A stretch of DNA of 64,000 bases, taken from assembly GCA_023846275.1 (NCBI GenBank), contig JAIUJO010000083.1, forward strand, positions 811,001 to 875,000, written 5' to 3'. Source of the DNA: Vanilla planifolia (taxonomy: Eukaryota; Streptophyta; Magnoliopsida; Asparagales; Orchidaceae). The number at the start of each line of letters is the position of its first letter. Position 1 is the first letter of the stretch. The notes beneath the pieces are model-generated. The model ran no database searches. It was not told where the DNA came from and saw only the letters and a program-made list of their open reading frames with translations. This document shows positions 51,466-63,900 of the stretch, one piece after another. The position numbers were made by a program, and so were the translations under genes.

Positions 51466-52179
51466 TAAAGAAGTGGAAGAGACTAAATGATTCTTATGTA
51501 AATTATATTATATCATGCAGTGGATGTTAAGTATCTGGTTAATTAAACTGTAAATAAATATATGTTAAATTAGTTATTAGGTGATATAATTTTGTTAGTT
51601 AGAAATTGGTGTCATTATTCATAAGATTTAGTCCCTTATTACATTCATATTTCTTATTAAAGAATAATTGTTATATAGCATGGCTCAAAGATTCCCTATT
51701 GAGCCATCCAGCTCTCCCCTTCATAGTACGATCAAGTTGTTAAACTTTATGCAAGAGTGTAGTTCGAGAATATTATAGTTAGTAAATTAGCTAGTTAATT
51801 TATTTTATTTATTCCATCATTAATAATATATATTTGACACTTATTATTTTATGTGACATAACAGTCTATCAGATTGTCTTAAAAGTCTTGGTGCATACAA
51901 GTTAATTATTCTTATGAGACTTTTGTAGGTATTCATGGAATTTCTCTAGATTGGATTTGGCTCCAGTGGTTTTATTGATTTTTTAGATAACTTATTCATG
52001 TTTTGGTCATGTGGTTAGGAGAAATAGTTGGATTGTTGGCATGATAGTATTTTTCTTATATCATACAAGTACAATATGATTATATGATTCTTTAGAATTC
52101 TTTTACATTTGTAGTTTTTTTTTTAAAAAAAATTAGGTTTAATAGTGTAATATCATTTGAGAATTAGGCTAAGAAAAAA

Positions 52180-52248
52180 TTATATATATATATATTTAAT
52201 CAATTATATTAAGAAAAATTAGTTATATATGTGTGTGTATGTGTGTTT
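52180..52248 (+). repeat. TA and TG microsatellites
   Basis: A TATATATATATATAT run at 52180-52195 and a GTGTGTGTATGTGTGT run at 52231-52247 lie inside unit E2. Unit E1 has the shorter ATATATGTGTGCGTGTC near 49232, so the arrays have changed length since the duplication. Confidence 0.85.
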
Positions 52249-54189
52249 CTACAATTGAATCAATTATAAAAAGAAAAAGTAGATATATGATAGATTGAAT
52301 ATTCAAAATCAATGTTCTTTTTGGTTTTAATAGTTTTGTTATATTACATAATGGTAATTGTTGTTATCCCAATGGCCCCATGGAGGATCAAACAGATTTT
52401 GATGGTTATAAACTAATTATATGAAGTTTTAACATAATCATAAAGCTTAGATATATTTTGTCTAAATATGTGATGAAGAGGACCTTCAAAGAGATGTTTA
52501 GAAATTTTACAAGCATGATTTTGTGATGTTGACCCATAAACATTGTGAGTTATTAGGTGATAACAAACCAAAATATTTCTAATATATTTTGTTTGGCAAA
52601 TTTTTAAAATTCAGATAGCTAATGTGTTTGTTCATGGAAGATGTCAAAGATAAATAGCAGTAAATATCAAATCCACGAAACTCATCTTGGTTAGAGTGGC
52701 AGGCCACTAGTAGATACATTTTGAATTAAATTTTAGGTATTTTCATTTTTTTTGTTCAGAATGTTAGTCTCATTTTTGTCATCTACATGATTTATAAAAA
52801 TTAAATTGAAATCTAAATTAATCAACCTTAAAGATATTGTTTTAATATCTTTGATAATAATGTCAAGATCATTTTAAGAATCATTTTGATATACTTTTGT
52901 TGTTATTTTCCAAAATAATTAATTAAATTTTAAGAAAACAAATTCTACTTGAATTAACTAACCTAAACCTATGGAACAATTTTTCAGCACAGAGAATTAA
53001 TTTTGTACCTTTCTCACTGCAATAATTGGAACAAGGCCTCCTGCCCAACCATAGATCGAAGTATCTTAAATCAAGGCACTACTACTTGCATTCATAAATC
53101 AATTAATCATGTTTTTAGAAGTGCAATGACTTCAAAAATCAAACTTGGTGGCTTTAACCCAAAAATCTAACTACTTCTAAAGAAAAAAAAATCTCTTATA
53201 TGGAGATAATTAACAGAAAATACACCATGTGAGACTAAAATTTAAAGTTTTTTCCTCATAGCTAAATTGTAAATTATAGTAGTGATGGGACTTATCTAAT
53301 CATGCAATTTGATAATCAAATGATCATTACCACAATCACCTATTTTAAGCAATAATTATACTAACAATCTAATCACTTCATTAAACCACCACATGCTCCG
53401 CATTTAATCGATAAGTAAAATTAAATCTAATCAATAGATCATAATTCAAATTTAGTAGAGAAAATGAAATAAAAATTTCTGTACAACTCTAGCTAATTCG
53501 TAAATCATCATTTGTACAATTTTCATAATCAAATGTTACAAGATTCTTTTAATCAAGTGGCTTTTGTGCAATGATTATTTTAACCAATATTTAATTGTTC
53601 TTATAAATTTATTTAAATAATATTATCTCTTAATTAAAAAAAATCTTTTCATTAAAAATTGAACAAAAATTTTAAGTAATGATATTAAAGCCATTAGTAG
53701 CTAAAGTTCATTGTTGCATGTATACATTGTGTCATCCTTCACGAACTTGATATTTCTTCTTAAAAACAACAAGGCTCTCATTTTCTCTCTTTTTTTAATT
53801 AAAATACAACACTAGTGCCTTGTGGAGCGTTCGCCAAGTGCAGCAATTACTTTGTACATATTTTATTTGCCACTTTCTTTTCCTCTTCCTATAAATCTTA
53901 CTTCACTATATGACATTTCTAGCCCATTTTGTGTTTCTATTTAATTGTTCTAAGAGTTTAGCATATCTAGTTTTTGGAAAAAAAAAGCCTATATAGATTT
54001 TTTTTTGTCTTATCATCTTTGAAGAGGATGTACGTTTGATTTTAGGTTGAACCACTTAAAAAATACTTAACTACACTTTAAACGTTTTGTTGACCTTTTT
54101 ATTTCACAATTTCCTTAAAAACTTATTATTAAATAGAAGTTACATATTGTAAACGAAATTTAAATTTTTTACAAAATTACTTTTAGGTA

Positions 54190-54590
54190 TTTGTTTAAGC
54201 ATATTTCAAATTTTTTAAACATTTTTATTAAGTATTTTTCTATGAAATAAATATTGTTTCTTCAATTAATTCGCCCATTATCTTGTTGAACAACTCTTGA
54301 CATGATGCAAGGAGCTCATTTACTTAACAAGAATCTTAAAACTCAAATCAACTGTAAGGAGTAAATTAAAAGGAAGGAATTTAATGAAGCAAAAGTAAAG
54401 AAGTTGATATTTGAAATGAAGACTTAATAGCATGGAGGAAATGTGGCCAAGCTTAAAAAATAACAAAGAAAATGGGTAATTTTGAGGAAACGTTTCTACT
54501 TAATATACTTTAAAATTAATCATTTATAAGGATTAATTGCATTATTTAAGCCTTTCCTGATTTCTAAAAGCATAACATGGTGAATTTTTT
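54190..54590. other. ~400-bp segment present only in unit E2
   Basis: In E1, AATTACTTTTAGACACAAGTTTCAAAAG is continuous near 51145. In E2 the two halves (AAATTACTTTTAGG near 54174, and GACAAGTTTCAAAAG near 54590) are about 400 bases apart. It is an insertion in E2 or a deletion in E1. No terminal repeats were seen. Confidence 0.6.
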
Positions 54591-54801
54591 GACAAGTTTC
54601 AAAAGAACTTCAAAAGCTAAAATTGAAGTGATAGTGAGGTGAAAACATTTTTCAAATTGGTTGTGAGCAAGATGACACTTCCAACATGATTCTAGGAACA
54701 TCCTTTTGTTATTATGCTTCTCTCCACTAATGGGTATATCTCATGTATGCATTAGCCTTGTGGCCCTTCTTTTATGGTGAATATGGGAAAGTTTTTTATT
54801 C

Positions 54802-55230
54802 TTGCCAATCATGATAATGCTAATGCCTTCTTTAAAGTTCAAACAAATGGTCATATCTGATGATGACGTTGTCTCAAAAAAGGTTTCTCTCTCCAAACTC
54901 CTTTTAGTAGGTATGGTTTTCAATAGAATTTCAAAGTGTATGAATTCAAAACAACTGGCATCTTGGAATACATTGCAAAGAGTTAAGCATGTGTTGAATA
55001 ATAAACATTTTCAAGATCCAATATGGATCTCATTGGAGCACCTTCCAATCAACGTGGCTAACAAGTAGGCCTTATTCTCAATCTTGTTAATAGTTAGCAA
55101 GTCATTAAAAGTAATGCTATGAAAATAAACTTAACAAGGTCCCATGGGGTTATGTCTGTGCTTTGGGCAATCTTGCTAAAAATCTTCCTTTAGATATTAG
55201 AATCTCTGGAAAGATTTGGTGCAACAAAGG
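54802..55230 (+). pseudogene. LINE ORF1 relic, DUF4283 domain
   Basis: An 88-codon open stretch from 54802 reads VISDDDVVSKKVSLSKLLLV (54853-54912), the typical start of plant DUF4283. It ends FQDPIWISLEHLPINVANK (about 55009-55065), matching the P-V-W-V-R-L-x-x-L-P block. After a stop the same frame gives ALFSILLIVSKSLKVML, matching the LF-x-I-G...G-K-P-L-K-V-D block. A frameshift near 55145 then leads to VCALGNLAKNLPLDIRISGK, matching R-V-C-V-E-I-D-L-x-K-P-L-P. In plants this domain is found in LINE ORF1 proteins that probably bind the element RNA. The zinc knuckle expected after it was not found with confidence. Confidence 0.88.
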
Positions 55231-55799
55231 ATTATGGAAAACAAATTAAGTAATGAAAATTTTCTTAAATACTTTCAAAGCAATTGTAAACAAGAACTCT
55301 GAATGACCCAATGCAAGCAAGAAAAGAGTTCTAAACCCTTCTATGTTGGAAATGGAGTAGATGAGACAATTCTAGTTATTGAAGTAATAAGAAATGTGAA
55401 ACCTCAAACTTTGGTGGCCATTGATATAGAAAACAATGTCAACACCCCACTAAATCACACAACATCTACACATAATAAAAAAACCTAATTGTATCATAAA
55501 TAATATATTCAATGATAGTATGATCAATTTCAATTAGCAATTATAAAGTGGAATATGTAGCTTAAACAAGAAGTAGACATTCAACCTCTCAAAGGCTCAA
55601 ATAAAGATCTCTAGGAAAAAACTAAGGCTCTCAATAGACTCTAATGGCTTCATAGTGGCTAATAGTGAGAAGTCAATTAGAAAAAAAACTAAATGAAATG
55701 TAAAAAAAGTGATTTTCTTAAAAATTACCAAAAAAAACTTTCAAGAATCTCAAAATGTTGACATTATAGTTTGTAATTAATAATGCCCTACTATTCAGC
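55231..55799 (+). other. LINE inter-domain region (ORF1 tail to ORF2)
   Basis: Low-similarity stretch that should hold the end of ORF1 and the ORF1/ORF2 junction. The ORF at 55303-55488 lies on the LINE strand and may be part of the poorly conserved ORF1 tail. No domain is visible. Confidence 0.45.
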
Positions 55800-56060
55800 A
55801 TAAAAGGTGTTGTTAGTTGTATAATAGGTTAAGGCCTTAATAATATGATCAGATTAATGAAAATTAAGTAAAGGTGTTTTAGTTGTAGTACTTTGCTAAA
55901 AATAGAAAATTAAGAGTACTTTCTTCAAAAGGTGAACTTAAATGCTGTGTTACCTTTTTGTGTATGCTAACAACTCTTTTATTAATAGAAGAGATATTTG
56001 GGGAGATTTAAGATTGATGGTGGAGGCCAATTGTAGGTGCAAAAGGTGAGGCAATAAGGT
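55800..56060 (+). pseudogene. LINE endonuclease relic (N-terminal part of ORF2)
   Basis: CYLFVYANNSFINRRDIWGD, then LRLMVEAN (55948-56031) form one open frame matching the middle of plant LINE endonuclease (hydrophobic strand, V-Y-A, then R-R-x-L-W-x-D-L). Just upstream, a G-L-N-N stretch followed by basic residues (about 55814-55865) may be what remains of the opening S-W-N-x-R-G-L-N-N motif. The G-D-F-N motif that should follow is not recognisable. This endonuclease nicked target DNA to start target-primed reverse transcription. The minus-strand ORF at 56008-56262 overlaps the edge of this block and is a shadow. Confidence 0.72.
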
Positions 56061-57160
56061 AGTGCATGGTGCAACATTGGTGGATTGATGCATCACTTTG
56101 GGTTACAATATTGATGAGAAGCATAGGTAGAGAGGCAATGAAATTTTGAATCCTCTTCGTGGTCAATGTAAATTTAGGAGAGTTAGCACGAGTTGATGAC
56201 TGAGTGCTATTGGTGGTGGTAATGATGGCAATCAAAGGTGGATGATAGCAAAAAAAGCCCAAAACTAAATTTTAAGCCATTTTGAAATCAATGTTTAAGA
56301 AAAGTTTGTACAAAAATATTTGTGGGATTGTTGAAAGGATGGTTTGTACTAAATATAATGATGAAAATCTTTAAAACATTTTAAATTATTCTTTAAAAAG
56401 ACTAAACTAAACAATAGATGTAAATAAAATTATGAACTAGTAAAAATAAATAGAAATATGGTATAAATAAGAGTCAATTATAGTTCAACCCTACAACGGC
56501 AATGATAACAAAGACTAATGAGAAGTATAGTGGCGAATCCTCGTTGGGCTCCAAGCTCGAATAGAAGTAGTACATCGCCAAGTTTAACCTCTATGTGATG
56601 TACTCGATGGGACTACATTGCATGTATAAGAGCTAAAAGATATGTTCTATGTAGCTTAAAAATGGTGAAAAAAACACAACTGTCTTCTACACAATGTTCA
56701 ATAACAAGTAAATAATGGGTACTATATAAATAATTAAAGATCCAAGTGGGAGTTTGGACTTAGAGAAGGATTTAAATGCCAAATATATCTTAGATTGCTT
56801 GATATCTTGCTATTCCCTACTAAGAAAAATGGGAGGTGCTTTTCTTTAAGATGCTTATACTCATAAAATGTAATATGGTACTAATTCAACTAGTTAATAA
56901 GGAGAAAATACAACAAATTAATTTTTTGATAGATCTTCTTATTCTTATAGTTTGGATGGGTTTATTAGTTTAATTTACCAGCATTATCAATCCATATTTC
57001 AAGATGAAATTGGTGATGATATCAATTATTTTCTTATTGGTAACCATCACTTAAATAATGTAGTAGTACTAATTTAATTTCGCTTTTAAGCACTAATTTC
57101 AACACTTCTTTTGAAGGCTTTATGAAAATTTGTGTTATAGTTTTAAAAAATATACTAATT
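56061..57160 (+). other. LINE region between endonuclease and RT
   Basis: It corresponds to the end of the endonuclease and the poorly conserved linker. The frame near 56945-57015 reads SLDGFISLIYQHYQSIF, which resembles the linker segment ending in F-Y-x-x-L-F before RT. The rest could not be aligned. Confidence 0.5.
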
Positions 57161-57171
57161 TGTTGGTAGTT

Positions 57172-57780
57172 AGCTTATGGTGTTTCCTACCAACCATCAT
57201 CTCAATGGTGCAATCATCTTTAGCTAAGGAATAGGAAATCACTAAAAATATTTTTCTTACATAAGAAATCATACTTTCATAAGGGCAACTTAACGATTCA
57301 AACGAGAAGATCAAAGCTAATAGCTCTATTATCAAGCTAGACTTCAAGAAATTGTTCAATAGTACATCATGGAGGAAATCAGTACTACCCAAGTTTAACT
57401 TCATTGGTTAATTTATTAATGTTGTCATGAGTATCATTACTATAAGTTGATTTTTATCATTATTAATGCTAAAGGAAATTGTCCATCTAACTCTCACATT
57501 GGCTAAAGCATTGTAACCCCCTATCCCTATTTATTCTCACCATTGTAGATAAAGCACTAAGAAGAGGTTTAAACAATCTACATATACTAGGTAAAGTGAA
57601 GTACTATGCCACTCCAAGTGGTTGTCAACAATATTCCCATTTGTTCTTTATACAATGCCTTATACTTTTCTTAAGAGATGATAATCACTCAATCAAAAAT
57701 ATCAAGATATTCTTCTCTAGTCTCTAGGGCACATCAAGTTTGCAGATTAATGTACAGAGGATCTTTTTTAATTGATCTAT
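57172..57780 (+). pseudogene. LINE reverse transcriptase relic
   Basis: One frame, broken by stops only, runs from 57172 to about 57500. It reads LPTIISMVQSSLAKE (matching LP-x-I-I-S-x-x-Q-S-A-F-V-x-G-R), then ITKNIFLT, stop, EIILS (matching I-x-D-N-I-L-x-x-x-E-I), then SIIKLDFKKLFNSTSW at 57325-57372. The last is RT motif A (K-L-D-x-x-K-A-F-D-x-x-S-W). A frameshift near 57500 leads to CNPLSLFILTIVDKALRRGL (matching G-D-P-L-S-P-x-L-F), then HSHL-type text and FFIQCLILFLRDD at 57644-57682. This occupies the place of the catalytic F-A-D-D box, which is lost (F-I-Q-C). SSLQIN follows near 57755. The enzyme once copied LINE RNA at the nicked target. Confidence 0.9.
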
Positions 57781-58250
57781 AAACAAGAAACACAAGTAGG
57801 AGAACATTGACAATGAGCTCATGCCTTAAAAAAGATACTATCTTCCAATCCCTTAACTCAAAAGCACATTATTTGAAGGTAGGAATTAAGTGGTCCAATT
57901 TGAACACAAGATTAATAAAAGCATGCAAAAAGAAATTACTCTCAATAAGAGGCAGCACATGTTAGTCATGTGCTATAGTCAATAAAACTTTACAATCTAA
58001 TGATATCTTATCTTTTTAATAATTTCATTAATTTTTTAGAAAGTGTGGTAAATGGTTTCCTTTAAGATGATTACGGGTTGGTGAGCAAGCATCCTCTGGT
58101 TAGCTAGAACATGATTAGCTTTCCCAATGAAAAGTATGGATTATTGGTTAAGAAATAAAAGAATTTTAGGGATGCATATGATGCAAGATTTTTTAGAACG
58201 TCTACACCTTAAACATTATCCTTTTTAGATATGGGATATGCAATTTTCTT
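57781..58250 (+). pseudogene. LINE ORF2 C-terminal region, poorly preserved
   Basis: After the RT core the frame near 58129-58190 reads NEKYGLLVKK, stop, KNFRDAYDARFFR. It resembles the G-G-L-G-I-R-x-L-x-x-F-N-x-A-L-L-x-K-W-x-W-R block downstream of plant LINE RT domains. The distance from the catalytic box (about 160 codons) is shorter than usual, so a deletion is likely. The zinc-binding end of ORF2 was not found. The 68-codon ORF at 58259-58465 follows directly and has no recognised motif. Confidence 0.5.
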
Positions 58251-58465
58251 AATAGAAAATGTTGTCGAGCATGCGCAATGTCTTGGAATCAAATAAAGGG
58301 AATAATTCTCACTATTTTGTATTTTTCAATAGTTGGAACAAAATAGATGTGGATGGCAACAATTATTGGAACTCACAAAGGATGGAAAATTCATTATCAA
58401 TTCAGGATATCATAAACTTAGTGGTAATTAATTACCATATTCATAAGTCACAAAAAATAATGTAA

Positions 58466-60900
58466 ACTAATTCTCAACATTCCAAAACTCTACTAAAAGT
58501 GGAACCTCCTAAATAACTAATTATCCTTTTATAACAACTTGGGAAATTTGGGCTTCAATTTATAGATTAATGCCTTTTTCTACATATAAGGACTCTCAAA
58601 TGAATCTTAAGAAAACCCATTGTAATGAATCTTGGCTTCAAAAAAACCTAAACCATTATTCGAGAAAGTCTTCTACAATGGTGAAAGTGTAGTCAGATAA
58701 ACTGAATAGCTTTCGATGGATTCAATATTCTACCATCTCTCATATGTTGCAATATCTCAAAGATAGATATTCAAAATAATTCAATGAGCAAATATTCCCT
58801 GTAATTCCCCTAATAGAGTTCAACGTAATACTTATGCAATATTCAAATGTTGTATAATTATGTAAAAAAATTGAATAGATCCTTAAATCAAAAAATACAC
58901 ATTGCTTCCTTGATTTTTTGAGATCAATTGAATAAAAAAATTTTATTCAAAGTACTCCCTTAGTAGTGGATTTAGTCAAATCAATTTTTAAAGGATTGAC
59001 AAGAACAAACCATGGCCCTATAGGTTGTGTTTATGTGATTAGAGACTACTTGTTATAGCTATTAAAGCACTCTCAATTTTTATAATATCTAAAAAAATAT
59101 TTCAGCTGAAGCCATTGAAATACTATGTTGTTTAAACTTATGTGATAATTTAGGGTTATGGAAACGTCATTATAAAACCAAACAATTAATCAGTCCTTGT
59201 AATGATGCATAAAACATTGGAATCCTTTATTATATCTTAACCTTACTAAAAAAAATGAATCCATTTCTTTGCAATGTTGATGAATTCTAACACATATTTA
59301 GGGAAGCAAATCTAGTAACAATCTAGTAGGTTTAAATAGCTTGCAGTTGTATTCATTTAAGGATTTTAATTTCATAACAAATTCTAAAAGTTTGGAAAGC
59401 TTTAATTAAGATTGATGAGGAGAGATGTTGATATATTCATATAATGATTATAAGGTAAGTCATCCAACTAATGCCTTGATAATCAAATGTATGAAATGCA
59501 TTCACAGAAATTGTTAAGGTTGACTTGAAATTGGTTCTTACAAAAATTACTGAGCATTTGGGGCCAAAAAGAGTGAACCAAAGTCTTCGAAGAAGGGTCT
59601 AGATTTTATCATATATCTTTTATTTGGGCTTACGAAATCAATTTTCTTAAACTACTTTAGTTCACATAATTATGTAAAGTTAATGATATTCTAGGAAAAA
59701 GGAATTAACCTAATTCATGTGGCTCATTTCATAACAGAAAAAGCAATATGCATAGAGTTCCACAATTTTTACAAATGATACCCATTCTTCTTATATATAA
59801 GATCATGAATTTTTTTGCATAAAAAAGAATACATCAAACCCATTCAAATATATTCCCTTCAAACTTGCACTTAATTCTAGCAAATATTCAAAAGAGAGGT
59901 TCATACTATTATGACTACCTTTGCGAAAGAAAATTTAGTACATATTTTGTTACAATTAAAATAAAATTGTTTCTATAATATTAATTAAGTTTGTCAATTA
60001 GGAAGCTACCTATCAAATTTATTATTCTTATTAGGAATAAGATACGTGAAGAATGAGAGAAAAGGCCATTTCTTTCTAAAAAATTTCTATCATTTGATCT
60101 ATCGCTAACATAATTATTCATCAATTTTAGTTACATAACATGCTTCTACATCCTCACCATCTAGTACTCCTTCATTCATTGGTCGTCACATCCTCCCAAT
60201 CAATATTATGTAAACACTAGTTGAATGGCATTAGTTGACTATGATGGGCTCAATTAGGCAATACATAAGACTCCCTATTTATTTGTTACATTTCAATGTA
60301 ATTATAAATTACCTCTCTGATGAGAATCTTAATGCTTTGATTTGGTTATGTTATATTATATTAATTTATCCCTTTTTACAGCTTTAATATATATCTACTA
60401 AATGTTAAATTAATAATTTATTAGAATTTATGCTTATTTATTTTTGTAATATGAAGTAATTAGAAAATGGTATGTTTGGGGTGAAAAATCATCTTTGGAC
60501 TAAGCTTGATGAGCTCTATCTATTTAAATATTGGTTTACATATTTTAAAACAATTTATTTTTTATTTTTTTGGCTAACATTCTGAGACAATTTTATTTAA
60601 CCTAATTTAATGATTGATAATGTTACAGGTGATCCACTCAATGTTCTGTAGTTTTTCATTCAAATACAATTTATCTAATTTTTTAAAATTTTTTATTTTA
60701 ATTTAGTTATTTGACAGATTAGCCTTACATAAAAAAAGCATATCGTGTAAATCCTCTTTTAGGCTCGATTCTTCACATACCAAATGCAAACATCATTTAT
60801 AGCACATAAAAAGAGAAGTGCATACATTAACCAATGGATTTCCCAAGTATCCTATTTAAATTTTGTAATTATCATTTACTAAGTTTGTTTAGTAAATAAC
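58466..60900. other. Unassigned stretch after the LINE
   Basis: No convincing domain on either strand. It keeps the moderate A/T content of the LINE neighbourhood up to about 60.3 kb and might include the LINE 3' end or another old element. A segment at 59000-59040 (GPIGCVYVIRDYLL) recalls a DUF4283 block, but it is too short to call. Confidence 0.4.
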
Positions 60901-63900
60901 AACTTTTATTAATTATTAATAATTATCGATATATCTCTTAAAACTATTATTCATTACCTTCCAATTTCCTTTAAAGGATTATAGCTAATTATATTGAAAA
61001 CATTAATTATCTACTCATACTATTTGATAATAATTTATTTAATTTATTTTTTAATTATTTACAAAAAATTAAATATTGGTTGTTATATTTAATACATAAA
61101 TTAAATATATATATTTTTAGTTAGTTCAAAGACTTTGATAGATATTTTTGTACGGATAGACACATACTTCTAATAATTTAGAAAGAGTAATAGTGATAAA
61201 CTAAAAAAAATGGAGGGTCATCAAAGATGTGACATGAATAAGAATAATAAATTAAAAAATAAATAAATGAAGAATCACATATGATAATATAATTACAAGA
61301 ACAAGAATTAAGAAATAGACTTTGCTAAAATAATTATTCGCAATTCATCGTAATTACTTATTATAATATTATTAAAAATATTAATTCATAAGGAAAATTA
61401 ATATGATAATATTCATTTATAATTATTGTGATTGTTATGTGTAGTTATAATTCTTTAGAATAACTGTCTTTAGTCAATGTAAATTTTATTATTAACCTTA
61501 TAAATTTTATTCTCATCTTTCCAAATTCCATTGTAATATTGTAATAATATTGTAAATAATTCCTTTTTTCTTGTCTTTTGTTAATGTATTAAATAAAAAT
61601 AAATAATTAAATCATAATTATTATAACTAATATCTTTTAATTTTAATTCCAATAATTAATAATTATTAAAATTATTAAATATTATTATTATAAAAAAAAT
61701 TATAATAAAAAGAAATATTAATGAAGACTAGGAATATAACTATGCCTTTTATGTTAAAGTTAATTCTATATAATAGTTCATGTATCTATCATAATCAATT
61801 CTTCATAACAATAATTTAAAAAATAATTAATAATAATTATTTTTGTTACACTCCATATTAGGTAAATGTATTATTAAATATATTTTGTTAACTATATAAT
61901 TATAATAAATAAAAAATAAAATAAGTATTTATATTTAATTGAAGATTTTTAAATATATTAATTACTATATTATTATTATTATTTATAATACTTAAATGAT
62001 ATACATAATTAAAGTCTCACTTTCTAAAATTTAAATTACTAAAAAAAATTTATAAGTATTAATAGTAGAGATTATTCATAATTAGCAAAATTTTAGTTAT
62101 TTTTTGAATAAATATTATAATAATAATTGTGATTTAATATTATTTTTATTTTAATTAATATTTCTTTGCTAAAATGCTATTTTTTATTATTATTAGTAGA
62201 TAAAATTGAATAATTGTTATCATTGTTATTATTAGTTGTAAATGGATAATGTTACTAAATAATGTTATTATAACTAGAATTTTGTTAATTATTCTTTAGA
62301 TTATATAATTAGTAAATAATGATTTAATTTTTTATTTTTATTTCATAACACAATTATTGCAATTTCTAATAAAAGAACTCTAAATAATTTACATTCCTAT
62401 TCTGGTCATTATTTTCATCTTTATTCACCATCTCTTCATTATAATTCTTTACTAAAAATATTCATAACTTTTTATGTAATATTTCATAATTATACTAGGA
62501 TTAATGAAATAAAATAAGTTTTATTAATTAATTATGTTATTTCTAATGATTCTTTCTATTTAATATTAATAAAGGTCTCACAATTAAAACTTATTTCATT
62601 ATTAACAACATAACTATGCTAAATAAATAAATTTAATTTCATAAATTTTTGGTCATGAATTAATACAATGGCTATGGTTATTTATAAAATGAATGCATAG
62701 TATGATATTATTTTGGAATATCATTGTTTAATTATAAAAATAAATTTCTAATATGTAATGATGAGTGGTGTTACTAAAATTAAAGATTAACTATTTTTTT
62801 TAGTTCTTTAGTGGTCATAAACTTTTTTATTATTGATAAAACAAAATAATTTTATTAACTATTTTTTAATAGTGTGATAAGAAAAATTTTTTTTAATAGT
62901 TATGTTTACGATAATTATTAAGAATTATCCATGATGTTATTTAGACATAGTAGAATTATTCTTAAACCATCTATAGTTATTGTCCTATTGTACGACCAAT
63001 TAATAATAACTTATATATTGAATTGATATTATTGTGAATTTTTCTATTTTCTCTAAAACTATTGTAAAAAAATTAATAACAACTAAGAATAATTCAATAA
63101 TTATTTTAATCCTTAAGCAACTTTTTATCCATAATTATGATATTGAAATTTGAAATTTATCACGATATTTAATTATTCATAATTACAACAAAAAATTATT
63201 ATGTATTTTAGTTTAAAAAATATTTATTAAAAGCTTTGTCCATATTATGCTATTATTTTTTGTTATTAAAATTATATTAATAATTATTTGTGAAACTTTA
63301 CAATGTATTATTTGATATCCCATATGAAGACATTATTAAATTATTGTTTACACTAATTAAGAAGAGTTTTCTAAAATATTATAACATCATATTTTATATG
63401 CTTGGATTAGTCATTGAAATTAATTACTTTTGGGATCTTAACTATTATAATTAATAACTTTTAAATAAAAATAATTACTAAGAACACATAATAAGAACAT
63501 GCTTAAAACAATTATTAAGAATTTTTTTTTCTATAAATTTTTTATATTCATCAATTAATTAAAAAAATTAAATACATGACACTGATGTCTAAAGTTTTAT
63601 TGAAAGTGCATTACAAAATAAAAGAAGATATTAAAAAGAATTAGGAGAGGAAAAGAGTAGTGAGAAAAATAAGAGTTAAGAAAGAAAAACAAGTACAAGA
63701 AATAAAAATGAAGAGAATAAGATAACTAACATATAGAATAATTAAAAACATTTGAAAAAAGTAGCACAAAAAAGAAATTCAATAAGGAAAAATATAATAA
63801 AAAGATTTAGAATAATAATAATTTAAAAAATAATTAATATATTTAAAAAATTATCATTAATTTAAAATTTATTGATAATTATTTAGAATTGTAATAATAA

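Larger units (their letters stand above)
51495..54945 (+). repeat. Tandem duplication E, unit 2
   Basis: Second unit, starting within about 30 bases of the end of unit 1. It is longer mainly because of about 400 bases at 54190-54590 that unit 1 lacks. Its 3' end passes into an otherwise continuous LINE. No coding similarity is seen in its first 3.2 kb. Confidence 0.85.
54720..58250 (+). mobile_element. L1-type non-LTR retrotransposon (LINE) relic
   Basis: Four domains of a plant LINE follow in the correct order on one strand: DUF4283 of ORF1 (54.80-55.22 kb), endonuclease (55.80-56.04), reverse transcriptase (57.17-57.78) and the ORF2 C-terminal region (about 58.09-58.20). The spacing is somewhat compressed, so internal deletions are likely. 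No poly-A tail or target-site duplication was identified, and the true 5' end is hidden by the E duplication. It is inactive. Confidence 0.87.

Noticed and set aside
56008..56262. Minus-strand ORF of 84 codons
   Set aside because: It overlaps the LINE endonuclease relic on the plus strand and is a shadow of it or of the adjoining LINE sequence.
59000..59200. Possible second DUF4283 block (GPIGCVYVIRDYLL)
   Set aside because: Only one short block recalls the family, the flanking blocks do not match, and alternative frames look equally plausible.
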